Part shown: in pieces, positions 10,214 through 18,829 of the stretch
Position numbering within the stretch: position 1 is the stretch's first letter
How the letters are laid out: the number at the start of each line of letters is the position of its first letter
Assembly (NCBI RefSeq): GCF_001441535.1
Contig: NZ_LMAU01000004.1
Location: 248,001 to 312,000, forward strand
DNA length: 64,000 nucleotides
Source: Tsuneonella troitsensis
Lineage (GTDB): Bacteria; Pseudomonadota; Alphaproteobacteria; Sphingomonadales; Sphingomonadaceae
Reading direction: 5' to 3'
Notes under the pieces: generated by a model
Database searches by the model: none
What the model saw: only the letters and a program-made list of their open reading frames with translations
What the model was told of the DNA's origin: nothing
Program-made: the position numbers and the translations under genes

Positions 10214-10314
10214 TGCCGCATCGCCTTTGTTTGCCCCATAGTGCGCGCCAAGGGGGTGGCCTTGCGCGCCCGGGGTCCATGCATTCATCGCGTGATAAGG
10301 AGCCGGTAGGCAGA

Positions 10315-12291
10315 ATGTCCAGCATGCTCGGTAAATCGTTGAAGATCGCAGGTTTCGTTTCACTCTCGGCTCTGGCTGTCACATCCGCACCGCTTGTCGC
10401 GCAATCCCGTAGCGACACGGGCCGGGCGATGATGGTCGCCTCGCAGCCCACGCAAGCTGCCGCAGCGGTCTCGCGCTGGCAGCAGCTCACCACTAACGAT
10501 CGGCTCGGTTTCACCGACTATGCGGGCTTCGCGCTCGCCTATCCGACCTATCCGCGGATGGAGCTTATCCGCACGTATGCCGAGCGTAGCCTCGACCGCG
10601 ACGCTCCCAGCCCCGAGCAGATCGCAGCGTTTTTCGATCGCTTCCCGCCGCAGACCAATCCCGCGCGGGCTCGATACGCCCTGGCGCTGTCCACTCTCAA
10701 CCGGCCAGAGGCGCGCGATGTCGCGCGCGCCGCATGGCAGGGCGGCAAGATGAGTTCGCCTTCCGAAGCCTATCTGACCGGCATGTTCGGCACCGCATTC
10801 ACGCCCAACGATCACGAAGAGCGGATCAGGGCGCTGATCTGGCAGGGCGAAGGCGAGGCTGCTGCGCGGCAGATGGACAAGATCCCGCTCGACCGCCGGG
10901 AACGCTACATGGCGAGCCTGGCCCTACTGCAGGGCAACCTGCCGCAGATGATCGGCCTGTCGGTGCCGGCCGACCTGATGAGCGATCCCGGCTACGTCTA
11001 TCGCCTGGCCCGCCATTACCGCCGCACCGGGGAAGGCTATCGCGGCCAGCAACTGCTCGCGACCCGGGGCGCTTTCGCTCGTCCGCCGCACGATGCGGAG
11101 GAGATGGTGACGGAAATGCTCGTCCAGGCGCGCGGCGCCGGGGCAAGCGTTGCGGCTTCGATCGCGGGCAAGGTCGACGACCTGTTCGCACCGGGCACAG
11201 ACATTTCGGGCCTCAGCTACAAATTGCGCGACGACTATACCTCGTTGATGTGGCTCGGCGGCACCAAGGCGCTGTGGGACATGGGCGACGGCAACCAAGC
11301 CGCTCCGCTGTTCTACCGCTATGGCAACGCCGCGCGCACGCCGCAGACCCGGTCGAAAGGCTTCTACTGGGCCGGAAACGCCTCGGCGCGAGCGGGCAAC
11401 GCAACCGAAGCGAACCGCTATTTCGAGATGGCTGCTCAATACCCGGAGTATTTCTACGGCCAGCTCGCTCTGGAACGGCTCGGCCGACCGCTACCGCAAT
11501 TCAAGCAAGTGTCGCTTGCGTCGGTAAATCCGCAGCAGGCGGCCGCGTTCAACGCCAGTCCGCTGGCGGCAGCGATCCGCACCATCGCCCGCACGGGTAT
11601 CGACTGGCGGACCGAGCGGTATTTTTTCGTAGCCCTCGCGGAGAACGCGAAGGATGCGACCGAGCTGCAGCTTGCTGCCAACCTGGCGCGTGAGCTGGGG
11701 CTCGAGGAACTGGCCGTCGTCGTCGGTCGCGTCGCGCCGGAAAAGGGCATCGAGGGGTTCACCCGGGTCGGGTTCCCGGTGATCCCGACGCCTCCGGGCA
11801 CCGATTTCACGATCATTCACGCCATTGCCCGACAGGAGAGCGAGTTCGACATCAATCGCATCAGCCATGCCGGCGCGCGTGGTGTGATGCAGCTCATGCC
11901 GGGAACCGCGCAGGAGCAGGCAGGCAAGATGGGCATGAGCTACATGAGCGCCAGCCTGATGACCGACCCGCAGTACAACATTCGCCTGGGGGACGGCTAT
12001 TTCGCGCGGATGATGGACTATTACGGCGGCAGCTATCCGCTCGCGGTGGCGGCATACAACGCTGGGCCCGGCAACGTGAACAAGTGGCTGCGCGCCAACG
12101 GCGATCCGCGCACGGGAGGTATCGACTGGCTGCGGTGGGTCGAGCAGATTCCGATCTTCGAGACGAAGAATTACGTCCATCGCGTGCTCGAGAATGCGGT
12201 CGTCTATGAAGCCTTGAATCCCGAGAGGATACGGGGCGGCGGACGTCCACGCGGGGTCAGCCAGTTCCTCGGCAAACGCACACCGGGTTGA
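10315..12291 (+). CDS. Soluble lytic murein transglycosylase (Slt-like)
   Basis: The enzyme cleaves peptidoglycan glycan strands, forming 1,6-anhydro-muramic ends in the periplasm. The 658-residue protein has a signal peptide (cleavage near APLVAQ), a long alpha-helical superhelix region, and a C-terminal SLT domain. The catalytic Glu508 lies in ARQESEFD, followed by GARGVMQLMPGTA and the AAYNAGPGNV motif. The ATG at 10315 follows an AAGGAG ribosome site at about 13 bases. Length and layout match Slt70-type enzymes of alphaproteobacteria. It is followed 34 bases later by greB. Confidence 0.93.
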   Translation: MSSMLGKSLKIAGFVSLSALAVTSAPLVAQSRSDTGRAMMVASQPTQAAAAVSRWQQLTTNDRLGFTDYAGFALAYPTYPRMELIRTYAERSLDRDAPSPEQIAAFFDRFPPQTNPARARYALALSTLNRPEARDVARAAWQGGKMSSPSEAYLTGMFGTAFTPNDHEERIRALIWQGEGEAAARQMDKIPLDRRERYMASLALLQGNLPQMIGLSVPADLMSDPGYVYRLARHYRRTGEGYRGQQLLATRGAFARPPHDAEEMVTEMLVQARGAGASVAASIAGKVDDLFAPGTDISGLSYKLRDDYTSLMWLGGTKALWDMGDGNQAAPLFYRYGNAARTPQTRSKGFYWAGNASARAGNATEANRYFEMAAQYPEYFYGQLALERLGRPLPQFKQVSLASVNPQQAAAFNASPLAAAIRTIARTGIDWRTERYFFVALAENAKDATELQLAANLARELGLEELAVVVGRVAPEKGIEGFTRVGFPVIPTPPGTDFTIIHAIARQESEFDINRISHAGARGVMQLMPGTAQEQAGKMGMSYMSASLMTDPQYNIRLGDGYFARMMDYYGGSYPLAVAAYNAGPGNVNKWLRANGDPRTGGIDWLRWVEQIPIFETKNYVHRVLENAVVYEALNPERIRGGGRPRGVSQFLGKRTPG

Positions 12292-12324
12292 GCGGCGGGC
12301 CCCGTTCCCGCTAGAGGCGGCGTC

Positions 12325-12801
12325 ATGACGCCGTCCAACCCAATCACGTCTGCAGGACTTGCCGCGCTCAAGGCGCGATACGACCACCTGCTCGGCACCG
12401 AGAGGCCGGCGATCGTCGAGATCGTCAGCTGGGCGGCCGGCAATGGCGACCGGAGCGAAAACGGCGATTACCTTTATGGCCGCAAGCGCATGCGCGAAAT
12501 CGACCGGGAGCTGGCGCACCTCGCCCGCAGGATGAAGGCCGCTCGCGTGATCCTGCCCGCCGACCAGCCCGACAAGTCGCGGGCGTTCTTCGGCGCAACC
12601 GTCACGCTGCTGGACGAAGACGACGCGCAGATGGTCGTCACCTTGGTCGGTGACGACGAACAGGATGTCGGCGCAGGCCGCATCGGATGGTCGTCGCCGG
12701 TCGCCAAGGCGCTCAAGGGAGCGTCGGTCGGCGACCTGCGGACGGTGCGCCTGCCCAGCGGCGTTAAAGAGTGGGAAGTGGCAGGTATCGCCTATGAATA
12801 G
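12325..12801 (+). CDS. greB: Transcription elongation factor GreB
   Basis: GreB enters the RNA polymerase secondary channel and stimulates cleavage of backtracked transcripts. The 158-residue protein begins with a coiled-coil domain containing NGDRSENGDYLYGRKRMRE; the acidic D/E tip residues and the YGRKRMRE segment favour GreB over GreA. A C-terminal FKBP-like domain (GATVTLLDEDD, then WSSPVAKALKGASVGD) follows. The stop overlaps the start of the next gene by eight bases, suggesting co-expression. Confidence 0.93.
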   Translation: MTPSNPITSAGLAALKARYDHLLGTERPAIVEIVSWAAGNGDRSENGDYLYGRKRMREIDRELAHLARRMKAARVILPADQPDKSRAFFGATVTLLDEDDAQMVVTLVGDDEQDVGAGRIGWSSPVAKALKGASVGDLRTVRLPSGVKEWEVAGIAYE

Positions 12802-13288
12802 GTATCTCGCCGTGGGCCTCGCCCTCCTCGCGACCGCCGCACCGATCTGCGCGAAGGACAATCTCGGCGTATTCGACGCCTGGGCCGCGTTCCGCGATCC
12901 CGCGCCCGGCCGCTGCTATGCAATCGCCAAGGCCGAGCGGCGGAGCGGGACCAGTGATTACGTCGCCTACGCAAGTGTCGGCACCTGGCCGAAGCGCGCG
13001 GTCCGGAATCAGCTGCACGTTCGCCTGTCGCGCAAGATTGCCCCGACCGCCGCGATCTCGCTCTCGGTGGGCGGCCAGCGGTTCCGCCTGAGTGGCGGTG
13101 GCGGCGATGCCTGGGCGGCGGACAAGGCGATGGATGCTGCAATCATGGCGGCTATGCGGTCGGCGAGCTCGATGTCGGTATCGTCGGTCGATGCGCGCGG
13201 TCGGCGATTTACGGACCGCTATCGCCTTGCCGGAGCCGCCACCGCCCTGGACGCAGCTTCGCTGGGGTGTGCGCGTATCCGCCGCTGA
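12794..13288 (+). CDS. Conserved secreted protein of unknown function (IalB-like)
   Basis: The 164-residue product has a clear signal peptide (LAVGLALLATAAPICA) and a mature part starting KDNLGVFDAWAAFRDP. The pattern of a DAW/FRDP motif, RCYAIAKAE and paired cysteines recalls the invasion-associated locus B (IalB) group of periplasmic proteins, but that similarity is judged by eye only. The ATG at 12794 overlaps the greB stop. A terminator lies just after the stop between this gene and the convergent outer-membrane protein gene. Confidence 0.75.
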   Translation: MNRYLAVGLALLATAAPICAKDNLGVFDAWAAFRDPAPGRCYAIAKAERRSGTSDYVAYASVGTWPKRAVRNQLHVRLSRKIAPTAAISLSVGGQRFRLSGGGGDAWAADKAMDAAIMAAMRSASSMSVSSVDARGRRFTDRYRLAGAATALDAASLGCARIRR

Positions 13289-13292
13289 CGCG

Positions 13293-13320
13293 AAAAGGGC
13301 GGAGCCGAAGCCCCGCCCTT
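13293..13320 (-). terminator. Intrinsic terminator between convergent genes
   Basis: Read on the minus strand, the stem AAGGGCGGGGC closes on a TTCG tetraloop and its partner arm (with one G-T pair), then runs into TTTTC. It sits 24 bases after the stop of the outer-membrane protein gene. The perfect outer eight pairs could also help end the greB-side transcript. Confidence 0.85.
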
Positions 13321-13343
13321 CCCTTGCCTGTCGGCAATACCGC

Positions 13344-14012
13344 TTAGAAGCGGACGCCGGCAGTCGCCATCACCTGGTGACGGTCGGTGTCGAGGTTGAA
13401 CCGGCTGGTGTCCGGCGTCGAACCTTCGAAGTCGACTTCACCCTTGCTGTAGTTCGAGTAGCGATACTCGGCGCCGATGTAGGCATTGCGGCCCACCGAC
13501 TTCTCGATGCCCGCGCCTGCGCGCCAGCCATCGGTGTCGAGCTTCTGGCTCAGGTCGACGGTGCCGTCGCTACCCGTGACGGTGAAGCGCTGGTTGGTGT
13601 AACCACCCTTGGCATAGACCATCGTGGTCGGGCTGGTGACGAAACCGACGCGGCCGCCGACGTAGATCTCGCGGTCGGCCTGAACGTTGCCGAGGTTGAA
13701 CACGGTCGGACGCTCGTTGTCGAAGTCACGGCCCGCGGTGCTGCCCGAGTAGCTGGCCTCGGCGCCGAGGCGCAGGTTCTCACTGGCTGCGACGTCGTAA
13801 CCGACGACCGCGCCATAGCCGACACCGTCGATCGACTGCTTGAGATCGCGGGTATCGTCGACGTCCTCGGTGCTGCCCGAGCGGATGTGGTCGTAGCCGA
13901 CTTCGGCACCGACGCGCAGGCCGCTGAACGGTGCTTCTGCCGTCTGGGCAAACGCGGGAGTCGCGAGTGCGGCCAGCGAACCGGCCAGAAGCGTTGCGAT
14001 CTTGGTATTCAT
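13344..14012 (-). CDS. Outer-membrane beta-barrel protein
   Basis: The 222-residue product has a signal peptide (ending near ATPAFAQ) and then alternating amphipathic strands such as LRVGAEVGYDHI, GAVVGYDVAA, REIYVGGRVGF and TMVYAKGGYTN. It ends with MATAGVRF, the terminal aromatic expected for outer-membrane insertion by the BAM machinery. About eight strands are expected, in the OmpA/porin-like opacity group. The ATG at 14012 is preceded by a GGAG site. The gene is monocistronic, ends in a UUCG terminator, and is probably abundantly expressed. Confidence 0.85.
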   Translation of the reverse strand: MNTKIATLLAGSLAALATPAFAQTAEAPFSGLRVGAEVGYDHIRSGSTEDVDDTRDLKQSIDGVGYGAVVGYDVAASENLRLGAEASYSGSTAGRDFDNERPTVFNLGNVQADREIYVGGRVGFVTSPTTMVYAKGGYTNQRFTVTGSDGTVDLSQKLDTDGWRAGAGIEKSVGRNAYIGAEYRYSNYSKGEVDFEGSTPDTSRFNLDTDRHQVMATAGVRF

Positions 14013-14308
14013 TTCAGTACTCCGTTTATCAACTCATGACCGGCGTTTCGCCAGTGCCATGGACCCGCTCAACGGGGCTGGAAGGGGCCGGTTTCATGAA
14101 CCTCACACAACGATATTTCTGTGGCTTTTCCGTCACATCAGCGTCGACGAAGCGCTCATTTTGAACGACGAGGGTCGGGAACTAGCCGAGAAAAGCTGTG
14201 TTCGCGCGTTGCGCGCAAGCGTAAGATTGTATCGCGTCACCGCTCGAATCTCTCGTGCGGTCGATGGTCTTTGCCAGTTGCGACGGCTCACCCTATATGC
14301 GCCACGCC

Positions 14309-15544
14309 ATGGCCGATACCGCCCTCATGCCGATCCCCGGCGCCGTCGATCCCGTTCCCGTCGCTCGGGAAGTAACCCCGCGCGCGGACGGCAAGATCGA
14401 CGTGCTCGGCCTGTCGCGGGCGCGGATCACAGAACTCTTCGCCGAAGCCGGACTCGACGCCAAGGCAGCCAAGCTGCGCGCGAAGCAGGTATTCCACTGG
14501 CTCTACCACCGCGGCGTGACCGAGTTCGAGGCCATGACCGACATCGCCAAGACGATGCGCCCGTGGCTCGCGGAACGGTTCGTGGTCGGACGGCCCGAGG
14601 TGATCGAGGCGCAGCATTCGACCGACGGTACCCGCAAATGGCTGCTCCGCACGGCTGACGGTCACGATTTCGAGATGGTGTTCATTCCGGATGCGGACCG
14701 GGGAACGCTGTGCGTTTCGAGCCAAGTCGGCTGCACGCTCAATTGCCGGTTCTGCCACACCGGCACGATGAAGCTGGTGCGCAACCTGACCCCGGGTGAA
14801 ATCGTGGGACAGGTCATGCTGGCCCGCGATGCGCTGGGCGAGTGGCCGAGGGGCTCGATGGCCGGTCTCGACGCCGACGAGGATGCCGGCCACTACTCGT
14901 CCGATGGTCGCCTGCTGACCAACATCGTCATGATGGGCATGGGCGAGCCGCTCTACAATTTCGACAACGTCCGCGATGCGCTCAAGCTGGTGATGGACGG
15001 CGAAGGGCTTGCCCTCAGCAAACGGCGCATAACCCTGTCGACCAGCGGCGTGGTACCGATGATGGATCGCTGCGGCGAGGAAATCGGCGTTAACCTGGCG
15101 GTCTCGCTCCACGCGGTGACCAAAGACGTGCGCGACGAGATCGTGCCGCTCAACAAGAAGTACGGGATCGAAGAACTGCTCAGCGCGTGTGCGGCCTATC
15201 CCGGTGCCTCGAACGCGCGGCGGATCACGTTCGAGTACGTAATGCTGAAGGACAAGAACGACAGCGACGATGACGCGCGCGAACTCGTCCGCCTGCTCAA
15301 GCAATACCGCCTGCCCGCCAAGGTGAACCTGATACCGTTCAACCCTTGGCCCGGCGCAACCTACGAATGCTCGACGCCCGAGCGGGTGAAGCGCTTTTCC
15401 GAGATCGTGTTCGAGCATGGCATCAGCGCGCCCGTTCGCACGCCGCGCGGGCGCGACATCGATGCCGCTTGTGGCCAGCTGAAGACCGCGGCGGAAAAGA
15501 AGAGCCGCGCCGAGCGCGATCGCGAGGCCGCGGCAGCGGGCTGA
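14309..15544 (+). CDS. rlmN: 23S rRNA (adenine-2503-C2)-methyltransferase RlmN
   Basis: RlmN is a radical-SAM enzyme that methylates A2503 of 23S rRNA and A37 of some tRNAs. The 411-residue protein has the radical-SAM cluster motif Cys142-x3-Cys146-x2-Cys149 in [12 protein letters not shown], the [13 protein letters not shown] segment, and the [11 protein letters not shown] and NPWPG motifs of the family. The ATG at 14309 ([11 protein letters not shown]) is chosen; other in-frame ATGs at 14297 and 14255 give non-conserved extensions and none has a clear ribosome site. The roughly 300 bases upstream hold no other recognised gene. Confidence 0.95.
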   Translation: MADTALMPIPGAVDPVPVAREVTPRADGKIDVLGLSRARITELFAEAGLDAKAAKLRAKQVFHWLYHRGVTEFEAMTDIAKTMRPWLAERFVVGRPEVIEAQHSTDGTRKWLLRTADGHDFEMVFIPDADRGTLCVSSQVGCTLNCRFCHTGTMKLVRNLTPGEIVGQVMLARDALGEWPRGSMAGLDADEDAGHYSSDGRLLTNIVMMGMGEPLYNFDNVRDALKLVMDGEGLALSKRRITLSTSGVVPMMDRCGEEIGVNLAVSLHAVTKDVRDEIVPLNKKYGIEELLSACAAYPGASNARRITFEYVMLKDKNDSDDDARELVRLLKQYRLPAKVNLIPFNPWPGATYECSTPERVKRFSEIVFEHGISAPVRTPRGRDIDAACGQLKTAAEKKSRAERDREAAAAG

Positions 15545-15648
15545 TTTCCCCATCGCTTGAGCGCGCTGAAATCATCTCGTTCATCGCAGGTTCGACGCGG
15601 TTCGCGGACGAATGTGCGGTAGATTCAATTGCCCAGAAGGATACGACG

Positions 15649-16002
15649 ATGAGAAAGATCATCCTCGCTGTCGCCGCCGGCGGCATGATGGTAACCGCAG
15701 CCCCCGCCCTTGCCGATCCGCCGCCGTGGGCGCCGGCACACGGCAAGCGCGCCAAGCAGGGCTACCAGCCGCGCTACTACAATTCGCCGCAGGGCGTACG
15801 GTACTGGCAGGGCGACGACGGACGCTATTACTGCCGCCGCTCCAACGGCACGACCGGCCTCATCATCGGTGCAGCCGCCGGTGCATTGGCCGGACGCGCG
15901 ATCGACACCCGCGGCGAGCGGGCTACCGGCACCATCCTTGGTGCTGCGGCAGGCGCCCTGCTCGGACGACAAATCGACCGCGGTGAGGTGCGCTGCCGCT
16001 GA
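15649..16002 (+). CDS. Secreted glycine-zipper protein (first paralogue)
   Basis: The 117-residue product has a signal peptide (ending ALAD), a linker with GVRYWQGDDGRYYCRRSNGT, and a glycine-zipper region GLIIGAAAGALAGRAID with a second zipper GTILGAAAGALLGRQID. This layout resembles the Rick_17kDa_Anti / 17-kDa surface-antigen glycine-zipper family, thought to sit in the envelope; the exact role is unknown. An AGAAGGAT ribosome site precedes the ATG. The downstream gene at 16228 encodes a close paralogue, and each is followed by its own terminator. Confidence 0.8.
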   Translation: MRKIILAVAAGGMMVTAAPALADPPPWAPAHGKRAKQGYQPRYYNSPQGVRYWQGDDGRYYCRRSNGTTGLIIGAAAGALAGRAIDTRGERATGTILGAAAGALLGRQIDRGEVRCR

Positions 16003-16029
16003 TCCGCTGACGAATTGCGATTGAACGAG

Positions 16030-16070
16030 GCGCGCCACCCCTAACCCGGGGTCGGCGCGCTTCTTTGTTT
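16030..16070 (+). terminator. Intrinsic terminator after the first glycine-zipper gene
   Basis: The arms GCGCGCCACCCC and GGGGTCGGCGCGC pair with one bulge, and TTCTTTGTTT follows. It lies about 30 bases after the stop. Confidence 0.85.
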
Positions 16071-16227
16071 TCGCGTGCGATCGCCCCGATCACTCGGCCC
16101 ATCGCCCAAAGTGCGCATTTCGTCGTGGAAATCGCAACACAACAAGCCGTTCATCTGGCGTTGTGGACCCAGAGGCCAGCCAGAGAGTCGTAACAGCAGA
16201 CCCGCCTTTGAGGGAAAGGAAAGACCC

Positions 16228-16548
16228 ATGAAGAAGATCATTCTTATCGCTGCGGCCGCAGGCCTCGCCGTTCCCGCGGTACCCGCGATGGCGCACGATA
16301 CCGGTTACCGCCATTCGCACCGCGTCGATAACGGCGTGAACTACTGGCGCGGCGACGATGGTCGCTACTATTGCAAGCGCTCGAACGGTACGGTCGGCTT
16401 GCTGGTCGGCGGCGCTGCTGGTGCACTTATCGGCCGCGCGATCGATACCCGCGGCGAGCGGGCAACCGGCACAATCATCGGCGCTGCCGCAGGTGCTCTC
16501 CTGGGCCGTGAAGTCCAGCAGAACCGCAGCAAGGCCCGCTGCCGCTAA
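16228..16548 (+). CDS. Secreted glycine-zipper protein (second paralogue)
   Basis: The 106-residue product has a signal peptide (ending AMAHD) and the same plan as its neighbour: NYWRGDDGRYYCKRSNGT, then VGGAAGALIGRAID, GERATGTIIGAAAGALLGRE and a basic Arg-Cys-Arg end. The two proteins are nearly superimposable from the YW(Q/R)GDDGRYYC motif onward, so they come from a local duplication. A strong ribosome site (GAGGGAAAGGA) precedes the ATG. It is probably an envelope protein of the 17-kDa antigen type; the function is unknown. Confidence 0.8.
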   Translation: MKKIILIAAAAGLAVPAVPAMAHDTGYRHSHRVDNGVNYWRGDDGRYYCKRSNGTVGLLVGGAAGALIGRAIDTRGERATGTIIGAAAGALLGREVQQNRSKARCR

Positions 16549-16573
16549 ATCGGCCAACCACTGCCTCCAATCG

Positions 16574-16612
16574 AAGGCGCGTCGTCCGTAAATGCGGTCG
16601 GCGCGCCTTTCG
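16574..16612 (+). terminator. Intrinsic terminator after the second glycine-zipper gene
   Basis: The arms AAGGCGCG and CGCGCCTT pair and are followed by TCGCTTTG. It is a weaker T-tract than the previous terminator but is well placed, 25 bases after the stop. Confidence 0.65.
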
Positions 16613-16641
16613 CTTTGTGAAGCCGGCCGCTGTGTGCTTTC

Positions 16642-17421
16642 ATGCCGGCCATGGAGAAAAACTCCCGCCCTGCCGTGCTCGTGACAGGCGGCGCCAAACG
16701 GATCGGTGCCGCGATATCGCGCGCGTTCGGCACCGCAGGCTGGCACGTCGTCATCCACTACGGCCGGTCTGCCGACGCGGCGGAGGCGCTCGCCGCCGAA
16801 TTGCCGAGCGCGATCGCCATCCACTGCAATCTGTCCGACGCCGACGCAGCGAAGGACATGGTCGATCGGCTCGCGGCGCACCTGACCGACTGGCGCGTGC
16901 TGGTGAACAACGCCTCGATCTTCGTCCCCGACGACGACGGCGACATCGACATGGAAACGTTCCGGCGCACATTGCGGATCAATGCGGGGAGTCCCGCACG
17001 CATGGCCCGGGCATTCCTGACGAGCGCGCGATCCGCCGGCGGCAAGCGCGTCATCAACCTGACCGATCAGAAGATCGCCAATCCCAATCCGGATTTCTTC
17101 ACCTACACGATGAGCAAGCACGCGCTGGCGGCAACCGTCCCGATGCTTGCGATGGGCGCCGCCGCGCCGGGCGACAGGGTCTATGCGCTTGCCCCCGGAG
17201 CGATCCTGCCGAGCCACGACCAGACTCCCGACGAGATCGAAGTCAGTCACAAGCTGAACCTCTTGCGCCGCCGCACGGAAGCATCGGAGATCGCCGACGC
17301 CTGTCTGTGGCTGGCCGAAGGCTGGCTGGCCAACGGCGAGACGCTGTTCGTCGATAGCGGCCAGCATCTCCTGTCCCAGCAACGCGACGTGATCTACCTT
17401 GGGAGGGAACTCGCCGGATGA
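16642..17421 (+). CDS. SDR-family oxidoreductase (FolM/pteridine-reductase-like)
   Basis: This is a 259-residue short-chain dehydrogenase with the NADP-binding motif TGGAKRIG near the N-terminus, NNAS, and the catalytic YTMSK. The arginine-containing TGGAKRIG and overall size suggest the dihydromonapterin/pteridine-reductase branch (FolM, PTR1), but the substrate is not proven. A second ATG at 16651 (MEKNSRPAV) is equally plausible. The stop overlaps the next gene as ATGA, linking it to the cytochrome b and molybdopterin enzyme. Given a Mo-pterin partner downstream, a role in pterin metabolism is attractive but is inference. Confidence 0.8.
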   Translation: MPAMEKNSRPAVLVTGGAKRIGAAISRAFGTAGWHVVIHYGRSADAAEALAAELPSAIAIHCNLSDADAAKDMVDRLAAHLTDWRVLVNNASIFVPDDDGDIDMETFRRTLRINAGSPARMARAFLTSARSAGGKRVINLTDQKIANPNPDFFTYTMSKHALAATVPMLAMGAAAPGDRVYALAPGAILPSHDQTPDEIEVSHKLNLLRRRTEASEIADACLWLAEGWLANGETLFVDSGQHLLSQQRDVIYLGRELAG

Positions 17422-18086
17422 AGCGCCACGCGCTCAGCACCCGTCTGTGGCACTGGATCAACCTCGTCTGCGTGGTGATCCTGTTCATGTCGGGGCTTAA
17501 CATTTCGAATGCCCACCCGCGTCTCTACTGGGGTGACTGGGGCTTTGCGCCAGAGGACGCGTGGCTGATCGTCCCGCGTTTCCCCGACTGGATGACCATT
17601 CCGGGCCGCTACAGCCTGGCGGGCGCGCGCGAATGGCACGTGCTCATGGCATGGCCCTTCGCGCTCGGCCTTCTGCTCGTGTGGATTGCCATGCTGGCGA
17701 ATCGCCACTTCAGCCGCGATCTCACCACGTCACGCGCCGAGTGGCGCTGGTCGGCCATCCGAAGCGACATCGCCAAGCATTTGCGGCTCGATTTCCATCA
17801 CTCGGGATCGAAGTTCAATTTCCTCCAGAAGCTGGCCTACGGCCTCGTCTTCGGCGTTCTGCTGCCGGGTCTGATCGCGACCGGAATGGGCATCAGCCCG
17901 GGAATGGAACCGCTGCTGTCGCCGATGATCGAACTGGTGGGCGGGCGGCAGTCGGTCCGATCGCTGCATTTCATCTTCGCCTGGCTGCTGTTCGGATTTT
18001 TCGTCGTCCACGTACTTCTCGTCCTGCTGTCGAACCCGTTTCGTCAGCTGCGCGACATGATCACTGGAGGGCGTGATGGAGCGTAG
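17418..18086 (+). CDS. Cytochrome b561-type membrane subunit
   Basis: This is a 222-residue protein with four hydrophobic segments. Histidines in RLWHW, REWHVLMAW, SLHFIFAW and VVHVLL are placed to bind two b-type haems, as in the cytochrome b561 / Ni-Fe-hydrogenase cytochrome b family. It overlaps the SDR stop by four bases and the next gene by eleven, so the three are translationally coupled. It probably passes electrons between the quinone pool and the periplasmic molybdoenzyme encoded next. The arrangement is analogous to MsrQ-MsrP, but the sequence class is different. Confidence 0.87.
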   Translation: MKRHALSTRLWHWINLVCVVILFMSGLNISNAHPRLYWGDWGFAPEDAWLIVPRFPDWMTIPGRYSLAGAREWHVLMAWPFALGLLLVWIAMLANRHFSRDLTTSRAEWRWSAIRSDIAKHLRLDFHHSGSKFNFLQKLAYGLVFGVLLPGLIATGMGISPGMEPLLSPMIELVGGRQSVRSLHFIFAWLLFGFFVVHVLLVLLSNPFRQLRDMITGGRDGA

Positions 18087-18810
18087 GGGCTTCATGGTGG
18101 GTGCGGCGGCGCTGTTTCTCGGCGGATGCTCGAAGGTCGCCGACACTCCGGCCGCGCAATCGCTGTTTCGGGCTTCGGAGCGATGGAACCGGGCCGCTCA
18201 CCGGTTTCTGGGCGGGGGCGGCCTGGTCAAGGAATACGACCGCAGCGAGATTTCGCCCTTCTTTCGCGGCAATGGTTCGCAGACGGTCGATACCCCCGCA
18301 TATGCCGCGTCGCGCGCTGCGGGTTTTGCCGACTGGCGGCTGACCGTGACCGGTCTGGTCGCCAACCCGCTGTCGCTGAGTCTCGATAACCTCAAGCGCC
18401 TGCCGCAGCGCAGCCAGATCACCCGGCACGACTGCGTCGAGGGCTGGAGCGCGATCGGCGAGTGGACCGGTCCGCAACTGTCGACGATTCTCGACGGCGC
18501 GCAGCTTCTTCCGGACGCACAATTCATCGTCTTCCGGTGCGCCGACACGCTCAACGGATCGCGCTATTACGAGAGCATCGACCTCGACGATGCGTATCAT
18601 CCGCAGACCATCGTCGCCCACGCGCTGAATGGCGAGCCGCTGCCCGAGCGGAACGGCGCCCCGCTACGGCTGCGGGTCGAGCGGCAACTGGGATACAAGC
18701 ACGCCAAGTACCTTACCGGGATCGAGGCCGTCGCCAGCCTCGAGGGTATCGAAGGCGGCAACGGCGGCTATTGGGAAGACCGCGGCTACCATTGGTACGC
18801 CGGCATCTGA
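18076..18810 (+). CDS. Molybdopterin-dependent oxidoreductase (sulfite-oxidase fold), Tat lipoprotein
   Basis: The 244-residue product begins with a twin-arginine motif (ERRGFM) followed by a hydrophobic stretch and a lipobox (LGGC), so it is probably exported folded by Tat and lipid-anchored. The sulfite-oxidase-type molybdopterin domain is seen in TRHDCVEGWSAIGEWTG, where the Cys is the expected Mo ligand, and in LRVERQLGYKHAKYL. The ATG at 18076 follows a GGAGG site by five bases. Coupled to the cytochrome b gene; the substrate is unknown (sulfite, methionine sulfoxide or another oxyanion are options). Confidence 0.87.
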   Translation: MERRGFMVGAAALFLGGCSKVADTPAAQSLFRASERWNRAAHRFLGGGGLVKEYDRSEISPFFRGNGSQTVDTPAYAASRAAGFADWRLTVTGLVANPLSLSLDNLKRLPQRSQITRHDCVEGWSAIGEWTGPQLSTILDGAQLLPDAQFIVFRCADTLNGSRYYESIDLDDAYHPQTIVAHALNGEPLPERNGAPLRLRVERQLGYKHAKYLTGIEAVASLEGIEGGNGGYWEDRGYHWYAGI

Positions 18811-18829
18811 CAGGGGGACGCGAACGACA

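Noticed and set aside
10072-10314. N-terminal extension of the lytic transglycosylase
   Set aside because: It overlaps dapA on the opposite strand, and the ATG at 10315 has a ribosome site and leads into the signal peptide.
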